Shown: positions 19,556 to 27,504 of the stretch, in pieces
Layout: each line of letters starts with the position of its first letter
Position numbering within the stretch: position 1 is the stretch's first letter
Assembly (NCBI RefSeq): GCF_011766325.1
Contig: NZ_BLLG01000014.1
Location: 85,234-149,233, forward strand
Length of the DNA: 64,000 nt
Reading direction: 5' to 3'
DNA from: Streptomyces pacificus
GTDB taxonomy: Bacteria > Actinomycetota > Actinomycetes > Streptomycetales > Streptomycetaceae
The notes under the pieces: generated by a model
Seen by the model: only the letters and a program-made list of their open reading frames with translations
The model's database searches: none
What the model was told of the DNA's origin: nothing
Translations under genes and position numbers: made by a program

Positions 19556-19588
19556 CGGTCGGTCGCCGGTCGGTCGCCAGTCGGTCGC
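19556..19588. repeat. Three 11-bp tandem repeats
   Basis: CGGTCGGTCGC twice, then CAGTCGGTCGC, back to back. No gene overlaps it. Confidence 0.7.
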
Positions 19589-20153
19589 CGGGGGTCTGGA
19601 AGGGCGCGCAACTCGGCCGGATTTGAGCGCTCTTGATCGGGCGGGCTGCCGGCGTATCGGAGTGCCGGACGGGCGCGCTCTCCCGTACTGCACGCCCCCG
19701 GAGTGGTTCCGAGGTTCCGGATGGGGCCTGGAGCGGACCCGGGCCGGTGCTCCCGTGGCCCCGTTGCCCCCGCGCTTCGGGGCTTCGGGGCTTTGCGGGG
19801 CCTTCCGCCCGCTTTTGCGCCGGGGGACGCCCGGTACGGCCAGTCCGCCGGGTCCGCCGGGTCCGGCGCGTGCGGGCGGTCCGGTGTGCGCGGCGCCCTT
19901 CCCCGGCCTCGCCGGCCGTCTCTGCGTCTCTGCGTCCCTGCGCCCGGCGGCCTGGCGCCGCGCCCGGTGCTGCCGGCCGTCGCGGGGTGGTCCTGGTGCC
20001 CGGTTGCCGACGGAACCCGGTGGTGCGGCGGCGCGGCAGTGCGGTGGGTGTTCGGGCCCGTGGCGGCGCGCGATCCGCACCGGGAGTCGTGCGCGCGGGT
20101 CGGCCGCAACCGTCACAGGGGGTAAGGGTCGGGTCAAGGGGGTTCGCCCGCTG

Positions 20154-20250
20154 TGACACGCGGTCATGTCGCATACGGGGGTGGCGGGGGCGTGTGACGC
20201 CTGGTCATGGTGGGGGCGTGGAGGAAGCGCACGCATGACGGACGGTCATG
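20154..20250. promoter_or_regulatory. Three phased TGAC-N4-GGTCATG sites (candidate operator array)
   Basis: Identical framework TGACnnnnGGTCATG at 20154-20168, 20195-20209 and 20236-20250, so the period is exactly 41 bp (about four helical turns). Each contains the inverted repeat TGAC-N5-GTCA. The bases between differ, so this is not a simple duplication. It lies 261-357 nt upstream of the graspetide precursor and suggests cooperative binding of a dimeric regulator on one DNA face. Confidence 0.5.
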
Positions 20251-20341
20251 GCGTCCGCGCGTTCGATGGCGGGCGGCATCGCAACATGCCTGTCTTCACG
20301 GGATGTTCACATCGGTCTACACCATTCAGTGCTCTCATGGG

Positions 20342-20368
20342 GGAACCCCGCGCATTCCCTCACCCGTC
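20342..20368 (+). promoter_or_regulatory. Candidate ECF-type promoter of the graspetide genes
   Basis: GGAACCC, 16 nt, then CGTC matches the layout of sigma-E-like ECF promoters of Streptomyces (GGAAC -35, CGTC -10). It would give a leader of about 140 nt. Found by eye only. Confidence 0.3.
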
Positions 20369-20510
20369 TACCGATGGGGTGATCCCGCGGGGTCCGTCCG
20401 GTGTGGCACCCTTCACTGCCAGCACGGCGGGAAGTGACGGAAAGTAATGAGTGCCCTACATCATCGGCACGTACTGTTACGTGTGCCCAGACAGTCGACG
20501 AAGGAGACTC

Positions 20511-20702
20511 ATGCGACCGTTCGTACTGAAGTACGTACTTCCGGCCGAGAGTCCTGCGGTCACGCTGCCGTACACCTACGACTCCGCCCTTCAGCTGAAC
20601 GTGCTGCCGGACGGGCGGCCGGCCATCGTCGACCGCGATCTGATCCTGGTCACCGGCACGACGACGTCCACGGCCGGCTCCAAGACGCACTTCGACGACT
20701 GA
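20511..20702 (+). CDS. tgmA: Graspetide precursor peptide (ATP-grasp-modified RiPP)
   Basis: 63-aa precursor. Leader residues 1-47 include the opening MRPFVLKYVLP, typical of the ATP-grasp-modified RiPP family; the putative core, residues 48-63 (TGTTTSTAGSKTHFDD), combines many Thr/Ser donors with carboxylate acceptors Asp62 and Asp63. AAGGAG 4 nt before the ATG fixes the start. The maturase begins 15 nt downstream. The expected product has Thr/Ser-to-Asp side-chain ester links. The short carboxylate-poor core differs from microviridins and plesiocins. Confidence 0.82.
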   Translation: MRPFVLKYVLPAESPAVTLPYTYDSALQLNVLPDGRPAIVDRDLILVTGTTTSTAGSKTHFDD

Positions 20703-20717
20703 CGGACCGGCGCAGCG

Positions 20718-21656
20718 ATGACCGTACTGATATTGACGTGCCGTCAAGACGTCACCGCGGACATGGTGATCGCCAAGCTGCATGACCGCGGGGTGCCCCT
20801 CGTGCGGCTCGACCCCGCCGACCTGCCCGGTGAGGCGGCGCTGTCCGCCGAGTATGTGCGCGGTGACTTCTACGGCCATCTGTCGACCGGCGGACGGCTG
20901 CTCAGCATGGGCGCGCTGCGGTCGGTCTGGGTGCGAAGACCGGGCGACCCCGCCGCCCATGCCGAGGAGCCCTCGCAGTGGCTGACCGCGGAGACGGAGC
21001 AGGCCCTGTACGGGATGCTCTACTCGGTCACCGCGCGCTGGATGAACCACCCCGTCGTCTCCGCTCAGGCCCGCTGCAAGCCCTGGCAGCTCAGCCTGGC
21101 GCACCGCAGCGGCTTCGCCGTACCACCCACCGTCATCACCACGTTCCCCCGTGTGGCGCGGCAGTTCGCGGCCCAGTACCGGGACATCGTGGTGAAGTCC
21201 GCCTCGGGGCCGCCGCCCGGCGATCCGCCGGTGTCCCTGCCCACCACCCGAGTCCCTCCCGGAACCGACTTCTCCAGCGTGGCCGCCGGTCCCACGCTGC
21301 TCCAGCAGTACGTTCCCAAACGCGCCGACATCCGCCTGACCGCCGTGGGCCCCCGCCTGTTCGCCGCCCGCAAGCGCTCCGTGGACGGGCAGGTGGACGG
21401 GCGGTACGGCGACACCGGCGAGCCCTGGAGGGCCGCCGACGTGCCGGAGCGCGTCGCCCGTTCCGTACGCGAGTACATGGGACTCGCCGGACTCGCCTAT
21501 GCGGCCTTCGACTTCGCCGAGGACGCGGAGGGGCTGTGGTGGTTCCTGGAGGCGAACCAGGGCGGCCAGTTCGGCTTCATCGAACTGGAGACCGGTCTGC
21601 CCGTCGCGGAGGCGGTCGCGGGGTGGCTCGCCCCACCGGCCGGGGAGCAGGGGTGA
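20718..21656 (+). CDS. tgmB: ATP-grasp graspetide maturase
   Basis: 312-aa ATP-grasp ligase of the RiPP maturase family. The N-terminal domain (MTVLILTCRQDVTADMVIAKLHDRGVPL, then WVRRPG) binds the leader in known homologues. The ATP-grasp core shows DIVVKSASGP, TLLQQYVPKRADIRLTAVG and the metal-ligand motif FLEANQGGQFGFIE. It should phosphorylate the acceptor carboxylates of the precursor and form macrocyclic esters. The methyltransferase often found in such loci (TgmC) is not adjacent; the next genes face the other way. Confidence 0.88.
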   Translation: MTVLILTCRQDVTADMVIAKLHDRGVPLVRLDPADLPGEAALSAEYVRGDFYGHLSTGGRLLSMGALRSVWVRRPGDPAAHAEEPSQWLTAETEQALYGMLYSVTARWMNHPVVSAQARCKPWQLSLAHRSGFAVPPTVITTFPRVARQFAAQYRDIVVKSASGPPPGDPPVSLPTTRVPPGTDFSSVAAGPTLLQQYVPKRADIRLTAVGPRLFAARKRSVDGQVDGRYGDTGEPWRAADVPERVARSVREYMGLAGLAYAAFDFAEDAEGLWWFLEANQGGQFGFIELETGLPVAEAVAGWLAPPAGEQG

Positions 21657-21705
21657 CGGCCCGGGGCGCCGATGGGGCGGGGGACCGCCGGGGTGCGGGC
21701 CTCGC

Positions 21706-22614
21706 TCAGCGGGATGCTCCGGCGCCGAGGAACCGGCCGATCCGCCCGCGGAGCCCCGCCGGGTCGAGGCCGTGCGCGGCCAGATGCTCCTCCATCCGCC
21801 CGTACCGCCGGATCTCCCGCCGTGCGACGCCCAGCCCCAGCACCCGGTGAGGTACGTCCGCCAGCGCGTCGTTGACGGCGGCGGTCGACGTGCCCGCGAG
21901 ATACGGCTCGACGACCACCACATCGGCCGGGCCGTGTCCGACCGCCCGCCGGACTCCGGCCGCGTCGAAGGGCCGCACGGTCGTCGCGTACAGCACCGTG
22001 ACGTCCATACCCTCGGTCGCCGCCATGACGTGGTCCATCATCGGCCCCACCGCGACGACCACTCCGGAGCGCCCTTCCCTGACGGTCAGGAACCGGGCGC
22101 CGTCGACCGGCCACCCGTGCTCGTTCGATTGGAGCGACAGCCGCACATAGACGCGGTCGTCCCCCGGGGCCGCCCTCCGCAGCAGTGCCTCCGCCTCGTC
22201 CGGGTGCCCGGGCACATGGACGGTCCAGTCGTCGAGGGTGTCGAGCAGGGCCACATCGCCGGGTGCCATATGGGTGAAGCCGCCCGCCGGCCAGTCGTAG
22301 GAAGCGCCCACGCTCACCAGGACACCGCCGACGCCCTGATGCCCGAAGTCGAGTTTGACCTGTTCGAATGGGCGCTCGAGCAGGAAGCTGGCGAAGGTGT
22401 GCACCACCGGTCGCAGTCCGGTCAGGGCCAGTCCGCCGCCCACGCCGATCATCAGCTGCTCGCGGATGCCGACGTTGATCACCCGGTCGGGGTGCGCCCG
22501 CGCCGCGGGCCGGAAGCCCTCCGCGCTGATGTCCGCCAGGACGAGGGCGAGCCGGGGGTCCTCGGCCAGCAGCCGGGTCGTGCTCGAGATGAAGCGCTCA
22601 CGCATGGTGTCCAT
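21706..22614 (-). CDS. Transketolase, C-terminal subunit
   Basis: 302-aa pyrimidine-binding plus C-terminal domains of a split transketolase. The ThDP-activating Glu lies in NVGIREQLMIG near residue 51; THMAPGDVALL and YVRLSLQS continue the fold. With the upstream subunit it would form a complete ThDP enzyme transferring two-carbon ketol units. AAGGAA lies 6 nt before the ATG. It follows the N-terminal subunit gene by 87 nt in one operon. Short split transketolases often serve secondary or special sugar metabolism rather than the main pentose phosphate pathway. Confidence 0.9.
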   Translation of the reverse strand: MDTMRERFISSTTRLLAEDPRLALVLADISAEGFRPAARAHPDRVINVGIREQLMIGVGGGLALTGLRPVVHTFASFLLERPFEQVKLDFGHQGVGGVLVSVGASYDWPAGGFTHMAPGDVALLDTLDDWTVHVPGHPDEAEALLRRAAPGDDRVYVRLSLQSNEHGWPVDGARFLTVREGRSGVVVAVGPMMDHVMAATEGMDVTVLYATTVRPFDAAGVRRAVGHGPADVVVVEPYLAGTSTAAVNDALADVPHRVLGLGVARREIRRYGRMEEHLAAHGLDPAGLRGRIGRFLGAGASR

Positions 22615-22701
22615 GATCGTTTCCTTGGGAGTGTGTTCTGTTCCCCGTCGGGTGCCCGCGGGGTGGGCGGCCCCGTCCGGGTCCGCCGCCGGGAGCGCCC
22701 G

Positions 22702-23427
22702 TCAGGCGGTCCTCGGCTCGACGCGGGCCACCACGGCGTGCGGGCGGCCGGGATGCGGGGCGGTGAACGCCGAGTACAGTGCCTGCGGGTCGCGACCGTC
22801 CACGGACGCGGTGGACCAGCCCGCCGCCGCGAAGCGCGTGGCGATGCCTCCGGGCCAGCCGTGGGTCGCGGAGGCGTTGTCGATCACCAGCGTGTGGAGC
22901 CGGTCGAGCCCCGCAGGGCCGGCGAAGGCGATGGCCTCGTGGTTGCTCCCCTCGTCCAGCTCCGCGTCGCCGATCAGCACCCACACCCGGGGGGTGTCCA
23001 GCCCCTGCGCCCGCAGGCCCAGCGCCGTGCCGACCGCGAGGGGCAGCCCGTGCCCGAGCGAGCCGCTGCCGATCTCCACCCCGGGCACCAGCATCCGGTC
23101 CGGGTGGTGGCCGAGGGGGGAGTCGTACGATCCGAAGCCGGCCAGTACCTCCTCGTCGATGAAGCCCTTCGCCGCGAGCACGGCGTAGTAGGCCATGGGC
23201 CCGTGGCCCTTCGACAGCAGGAACCGGTCGCGTTCCGGCGAGTCGGCGGTCTCCGGGGTCACCCGGAGCACCCGGTCGTAGAGCACCCACAGTGCGTCGA
23301 GCGTCGAGGTCGCCGCGGGCCCGTGCTTCTCGTCGCCCGTCATCAGGGCCATCAGGGCCGTCAGGCGCCCGAGGTCCCGGCGGTCGGGCGCGGTGTCGTG
23401 CATCGTGGTGGTTCCCGTGCTGGTCAT
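22702..23427 (-). CDS. Transketolase, N-terminal subunit
   Basis: 241-aa ThDP pyrophosphate-binding domain. LSKGHGPMAYYAVLA and GSGSLGHGLPLAVGTALG are typical, and the metal motif GDAELDEGSNHEA replaces the usual GDGE...EGxxWEA. The ATG at 23427 starts 6 nt after a -10 element, so the mRNA is probably leaderless; ATG at 23403 is the alternative. A SoxR/MerR-like operator sits in the promoter. Confidence 0.9.
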   Translation of the reverse strand: MTSTGTTTMHDTAPDRRDLGRLTALMALMTGDEKHGPAATSTLDALWVLYDRVLRVTPETADSPERDRFLLSKGHGPMAYYAVLAAKGFIDEEVLAGFGSYDSPLGHHPDRMLVPGVEIGSGSLGHGLPLAVGTALGLRAQGLDTPRVWVLIGDAELDEGSNHEAIAFAGPAGLDRLHTLVIDNASATHGWPGGIATRFAAAGWSTASVDGRDPQALYSAFTAPHPGRPHAVVARVEPRTA

Positions 23428-23433
23428 GCGCCC

Positions 23434-23464
23434 ACCATGCAACTTCAACCGCAGTTGAGGTCAA
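23434..23464 (-). promoter_or_regulatory. MerR/SoxR-type promoter of the transketolase pair
   Basis: On the minus strand: -35 TTGACC, a 19-bp spacer, then -10 CATGGT. Between them is CCTCAA-CTGCGG-TTGAAG (23443-23460), one mismatch from the CCTCAA-N6-TTGAGG SoxR box. The overlong spacer with a central dyad is the hallmark of MerR-family activated promoters. The ATG follows the -10 by 6 nt. No MerR gene lies in the window. Confidence 0.55.
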
Positions 23465-23551
23465 CCGGCAATCGGTTCGTGGCCACCCGGTGAAGTGCGG
23501 TATGGTTCTGGTGCGCGTTCGGCCCGGGGAATTACCAGGTCAGGCGGGCAT

Positions 23552-23625
<74 letters not shown>

Positions 23626-23642
23626 CGGAAACGTCGCAGATC

Positions 23643-23666
23643 AGAGGGGTCCTTCGGGGCCCCTCT
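23643..23666 (+). terminator. Terminator of tRNA-Pro copy 1
   Basis: 10-bp stem (AGAGGGGTCC with one G-T pair) and TTCG tetraloop, followed by a CGATTGTTT stretch, 17 nt after the tRNA. Confidence 0.8.
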
Positions 23667-23926
23667 CGATTGTTTCCAGGGGTGCCGTCTCGCGATTCCT
23701 CGCAACATCTGTTGATCAAGGTCAGCACCGGGTCCGCTCCGCCGTGCGCTCCGAGGGAAGACCGCCGGATGTGTCGATGACACGGCGGGCCTCTGCGGCG
23801 GCGGGCCTCGTCGGCGGCCGGCCCGGGTTCGTCCCCGCCGGCCGGTGCCACGACCGGCCATGGGCGGTACAGCGCGACCTCCCGGGTGTGCGTGGCGTCG
23901 CAGTGCCCCGGCGCGGAGGCACCTGG
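23667..23926. other. Intergenic, tRNA to MFS gene
   Basis: 260 bases without a supported gene; it includes GTTGATCAAGGTCAGCACC near 23711. Nothing further recognised. Confidence 0.4.
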
Positions 23927-25363
23927 TCAGCCGGGGCGTGCGGGGGTGCGGGGCATCATGCGCTCGGCCAGCACGCCGATCGCCACAGCCGCGACGGCGC
24001 TGCCCACCGCGACCCAGCGCAGCACGCCCTCGATCGATGCGCCCAGGCCCTCGCCCGCGGCCCGTACCTCGATCAGGGTCGCACCCGCGGCCACGCAGAT
24101 GCCCGCGACCCCGATCATGACGGCCAGCGTGACCCCGGAGGCCTGGCCGGCCCGCTCGGGCGGCACCACGACCTGGGTTCCGGCGCTGCCCATCGTCCAT
24201 CCCAGGCCGTACCCGAGCCCGGTCAGTGCCAGTCCGGGCACATAGGACCACAGCCCCCCGCCGTAGGAGACGAGGAACAGGCCGGCGCCTCCGACCACGG
24301 TCCCCACGCCGATCGTACGGGGGACGTCGAAGCGCTCGCCGAGCCGCCCCGAGAGCAGCGCGGCGATCCCCGCCGAGACGGACGCGGCGAGGAAGACCAG
24401 GCCGGCCCCGAGCGGTGAGTACCCCTCGACCTGCTGGAGATAGATCGTGATGCCGTACATGGCGACGACGAAGGCGATGTTCGCGACGGTGGCCATCATG
24501 GTGATGAGCACATAGGGCTTGTTGCGGAACAGGTCGAGGGCGACCAGCGGCCAGCGGGCCACGCGCTCGTGGAGCACGAAGGCGACCAGCAGCAGCACCC
24601 CGGCCGCCGCGAGACCGACGGTCCAGCCGGGGGGCCACGTGGTCGAGCGGTCGACCGCGTAGGTCACCAGGGCGATGCCGGCCGCGACCGCGAGCACGCC
24701 CGGCAGGTCGATCGAGCGGGGCACGGTGGTGTCACGCGACTCGCGCACTCCGGCGACCACCATCAGGATGGCCGCCGCGCACGTCGGGACGTTGACCAGC
24801 AGCACGACGCGCCAGCTCAGCAACTCGGTGACACCGCCGCCGAACACTGGTCCGAGGGCCAGGGCCACGGCGCCGATCCCGAAGGCGTTCCCGATGGCCC
24901 GTAGTGTGCGTTCCGGGGGATAGGCATCCGTGATGATGGCGATGGCGAGCGGGAACAGCACGCCCGCGCCGACACCCTGGGCGATCCGCATGACGATGAC
25001 GACGCCCGCGTCGGAGGAGAGGCCGGCGGCGAGCGAGCAGACGCCGAACACGACCAGGCCGCCGAGCAGCATCCGCTTGCGGCCGAGGATGTCGCCGAGC
25101 CTTCCGCCGGGGACCAGGGTGGCGGCCAGTGCCAGCATGTAGCCGCTGATCACCCACTGGAGATCGGTGGTCGTGGTGCCGAGTTCCGCGGCCATCCGGG
25201 GGAGGGCCAGGTTGAGTGCCAGGAAGTCCAGCTGCACGACGAAGATGCACAGCGAGGCGGCGATCAGCGTCAGGCCGAGACGCAGCTGCCCGGCCCCGAG
25301 GCCGTCTGGGCGGGGCCCGGGGTCCTCACCGTGAGGTCTGCGGTGGGGTCGGCCGAGGTGCAT
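23927..25363 (-). CDS. MFS drug-exporter-like permease, DHA2 type
   Basis: 478-aa major facilitator of the 14-helix DHA2 class. Motif A GGRLGDILGRKR lies between helices 2 and 3, and the antiporter region GPVFGGGVTELLSWR is in helix 5. It probably expels a drug or metabolite in exchange for protons across the cytoplasmic membrane. AGGAG lies 7 nt before the ATG. It diverges from the next MFS gene across 316 nt. No local repressor is paired with it. Confidence 0.9.
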   Translation of the reverse strand: MHLGRPHRRPHGEDPGPRPDGLGAGQLRLGLTLIAASLCIFVVQLDFLALNLALPRMAAELGTTTTDLQWVISGYMLALAATLVPGGRLGDILGRKRMLLGGLVVFGVCSLAAGLSSDAGVVIVMRIAQGVGAGVLFPLAIAIITDAYPPERTLRAIGNAFGIGAVALALGPVFGGGVTELLSWRVVLLVNVPTCAAAILMVVAGVRESRDTTVPRSIDLPGVLAVAAGIALVTYAVDRSTTWPPGWTVGLAAAGVLLLVAFVLHERVARWPLVALDLFRNKPYVLITMMATVANIAFVVAMYGITIYLQQVEGYSPLGAGLVFLAASVSAGIAALLSGRLGERFDVPRTIGVGTVVGGAGLFLVSYGGGLWSYVPGLALTGLGYGLGWTMGSAGTQVVVPPERAGQASGVTLAVMIGVAGICVAAGATLIEVRAAGEGLGASIEGVLRWVAVGSAVAAVAIGVLAERMMPRTPARPG

Positions 25364-25679
25364 GGCGGGCTCCTGTGTTCCTGCGTCCGCCGGCTGTCCG
25401 GCGCACGCCCTCCCGGTGTGCGTCCGCCTGCCGGTTCCCGGCAGGGGTAGAGCGGTGTCCGCGATGCCCCACGGCATGGCGCTCCGGCGGTGTGGGCCTC
25501 AGGGGCGTTGCGAGCATAGTCAATGGAGTCGGATGATTCCGGAGATAATGCCGCATTTCATCCGTGCGGTGGCGATGTGCCCGATCGCCCGGCCTCACCC
25601 GGGACGGCTTCCGGCTCCCGGCAACCGGCTCCCGCGCAGCGCGCTGATCCACCGGGGAGCACCGGCCTGGCCTTAGCGT
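25364..25679. other. Divergent promoter region of two MFS genes
   Basis: 316 bases without genes. A lower-G+C core (25505-25570) holds AATGC-C-GCATT and, on the minus strand, TTGACT as a possible -35 for the leftward gene. Confidence 0.45.
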
Positions 25680-27263
25680 GTGACGATGCGTCATACCAAG
25701 CAGCGGACAGCACGCTCCTGGACGAGAACCCAGGTCCTGACCATCGTGGCGACCGGACTCGGCCTCTTCATGGTCTTTCTCGACGCCCTCATCGCGAACG
25801 TCGCCCTGCCGGACATCCAGCGGGACTTCGGCGTCGGCGAGTCGGGTCTGCAGTGGGTGGTCACCGCGTACTCCATCGGTATGGCGGTGTTCATCATGGC
25901 CGGTGCGACCGCGGCGGACCGGTTCGGGCGCAGGCTCCTGTTCGTCGTCGGCGTCACGGTGTTCACCCTCGCCTCCGCCGCCGCGGGCCTGGCGCCCACG
26001 CTCGTCCTCATGGCCATCGCCCGTGCCGTGCAGGGCATCGGGGCCGCGACGGTGACCGTGACGTCGCTGGCGCTGGTGAGCGCCGCGTTCTCCGACGACG
26101 ACGAGCGGGCGAAGGCCATCGGGCTGTGGACCGGCGTGGCGAGTGTGGCGACCGCCCTGGGCCCCACGATCGGGGGAGTGCTGACCGAGAGCGTCAGCTG
26201 GCGGGCCGTGTTCATGGTCAATGTGCCGGTCGGAGTGCTGGTCCTGGTGATGACCGCCCGCTATGTCGCCGAGTCCCGGGAGGCGACGCCCCGCGGCTTC
26301 GACTGGGGCGGCCAGTTGCTGTTCGTCGTCGCCGTCGGATCCCTGGCCTACGGGCTGATCGAAGGCCAGAAGGCCGGCTGGACATCGGCCCGGATCCTGA
26401 CCCTGCTGGTGGTCGGCGTGGTGGGACTCGTCTTCTTCGCCCGGTACGAGTACCGGAACCCGAACCCGATGATGGACGTCCGCCTCTTCCGCCACCGTGC
26501 GTACGCCGTGGGCATCGCCACGATCTTCTCGGGCTTCTTCAGCGCATACGGGACGCTGCTGGTCGTCACGCAGTACTTCCAGAACATCGAGGGGTACTCG
26601 CCGGAGGCGGCAGGGCTGCTGATCCTCCCGTTCGCCTTCAACATCATGCTGCTCTCCCCGATCGCCGGCCGGCTGGCGGCACGGGTCGGGCCGCTGCCGG
26701 TCGCCAGGACCGGCCAGCCGCTGCTGGTCGCCGGGCTGGTCGTCATCGCCCTGGGCATGCCCGTCTCCGTGGCGGTGGTCGCGGCCGGTCTCTTCCTCTG
26801 CGGCGCCGGTGTGGCCCTCCTCGCCACCCCGGTCACCGCCCTGGCCATGAGCTCGGTGCCGGTGGACCGGGCGGGGATGGCCTCCGGCATCATGAGCGCC
26901 CAGCGGGCCATCGGCTCCACGTTCGGCTTCGCGGTCCTCGGCAGCATCCTCGCCGTCTGGCTCGGGCGCAGCCTCACCGCCGATCTGCGCGAAGCGGTCC
27001 CGGACGCCGCGGCCCGCCGGGCGATCGCCGAGCGGATCATCCAGGAGGCCAACCCCCACGCCTATCCGGCCGAGATCGGCCCCGGCAGACCGGTGCCGGG
27101 GGCCTCGCTGGAGCAGCGCGCTTCCGTCGCGGAGATCGCGACGCGCGACTTCATCCAGGGCTGCCAGGTGAGCGTCGGATTCGGAGCCGCCGTGTGCGCG
27201 GTGACCATGGTGCTGCTCTGGACGGTCGCCGGCAGCGGTGCGGAGCCCCGCGGATCGCGGTGA
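25680..27263 (+). CDS. MFS drug-exporter-like permease, DHA2/EmrB type
   Basis: 527-aa 14-helix MFS transporter with DALIANVALPDIQRDFG in helix 1, motif A AGATAADRFGRR, and GPTIGGVLTESVSWRAVF (antiporter motif C and helix 5). A periplasmic-side loop near the C-terminus (about residues 435-490) is typical of EmrB/QacA. Starts are GTG 25680 or ATG 25686; neither has a ribosome binding site, so translation may be leaderless. Divergent from another DHA2 permease; they share little local sequence, so they are not a recent duplication. Confidence 0.9.
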   Translation: MTMRHTKQRTARSWTRTQVLTIVATGLGLFMVFLDALIANVALPDIQRDFGVGESGLQWVVTAYSIGMAVFIMAGATAADRFGRRLLFVVGVTVFTLASAAAGLAPTLVLMAIARAVQGIGAATVTVTSLALVSAAFSDDDERAKAIGLWTGVASVATALGPTIGGVLTESVSWRAVFMVNVPVGVLVLVMTARYVAESREATPRGFDWGGQLLFVVAVGSLAYGLIEGQKAGWTSARILTLLVVGVVGLVFFARYEYRNPNPMMDVRLFRHRAYAVGIATIFSGFFSAYGTLLVVTQYFQNIEGYSPEAAGLLILPFAFNIMLLSPIAGRLAARVGPLPVARTGQPLLVAGLVVIALGMPVSVAVVAAGLFLCGAGVALLATPVTALAMSSVPVDRAGMASGIMSAQRAIGSTFGFAVLGSILAVWLGRSLTADLREAVPDAAARRAIAERIIQEANPHAYPAEIGPGRPVPGASLEQRASVAEIATRDFIQGCQVSVGFGAAVCAVTMVLLWTVAGSGAEPRGSR

Positions 27264-27504
27264 CCACTGGAGCAGGTGCCCTCGCACAGGGACCCGGTGC
27301 CTCGTGCCCGGTGCCTCGTGCCCAGGGCGGGGTGCCGGCTCCCGGGCTCTCCGGCTCCCGGGTTTCCTCCGGGTTGTCTCCCGGTCTCCCGGTCTCCCGG
27401 CCGTCCGTCTCGCCCGGTGCCGCGGACGGCGCGGGCCCGGGCGGGCACCCCGGCCCGGCCCGGTTCCCCCGCGAAGGCGCCGGACGTGCCTTCCGGCCCC
27501 GTGC

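Larger units (their letters stand above)
19261..20510. other. 1.25-kb intergenic region with multiple operators and repeats
   Basis: Long divergent region between the dehydrogenase and the graspetide precursor. No open frame has coding character. It holds a GGCCAA-CT-TTGGCC palindrome at 19388-19401, three 11-bp tandem repeats of CGGTCGGTCGC at 19556-19588, three phased TGAC-N5-GTCA sites at 20154-20250 and a candidate ECF promoter at 20342-20368. Confidence 0.6.
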
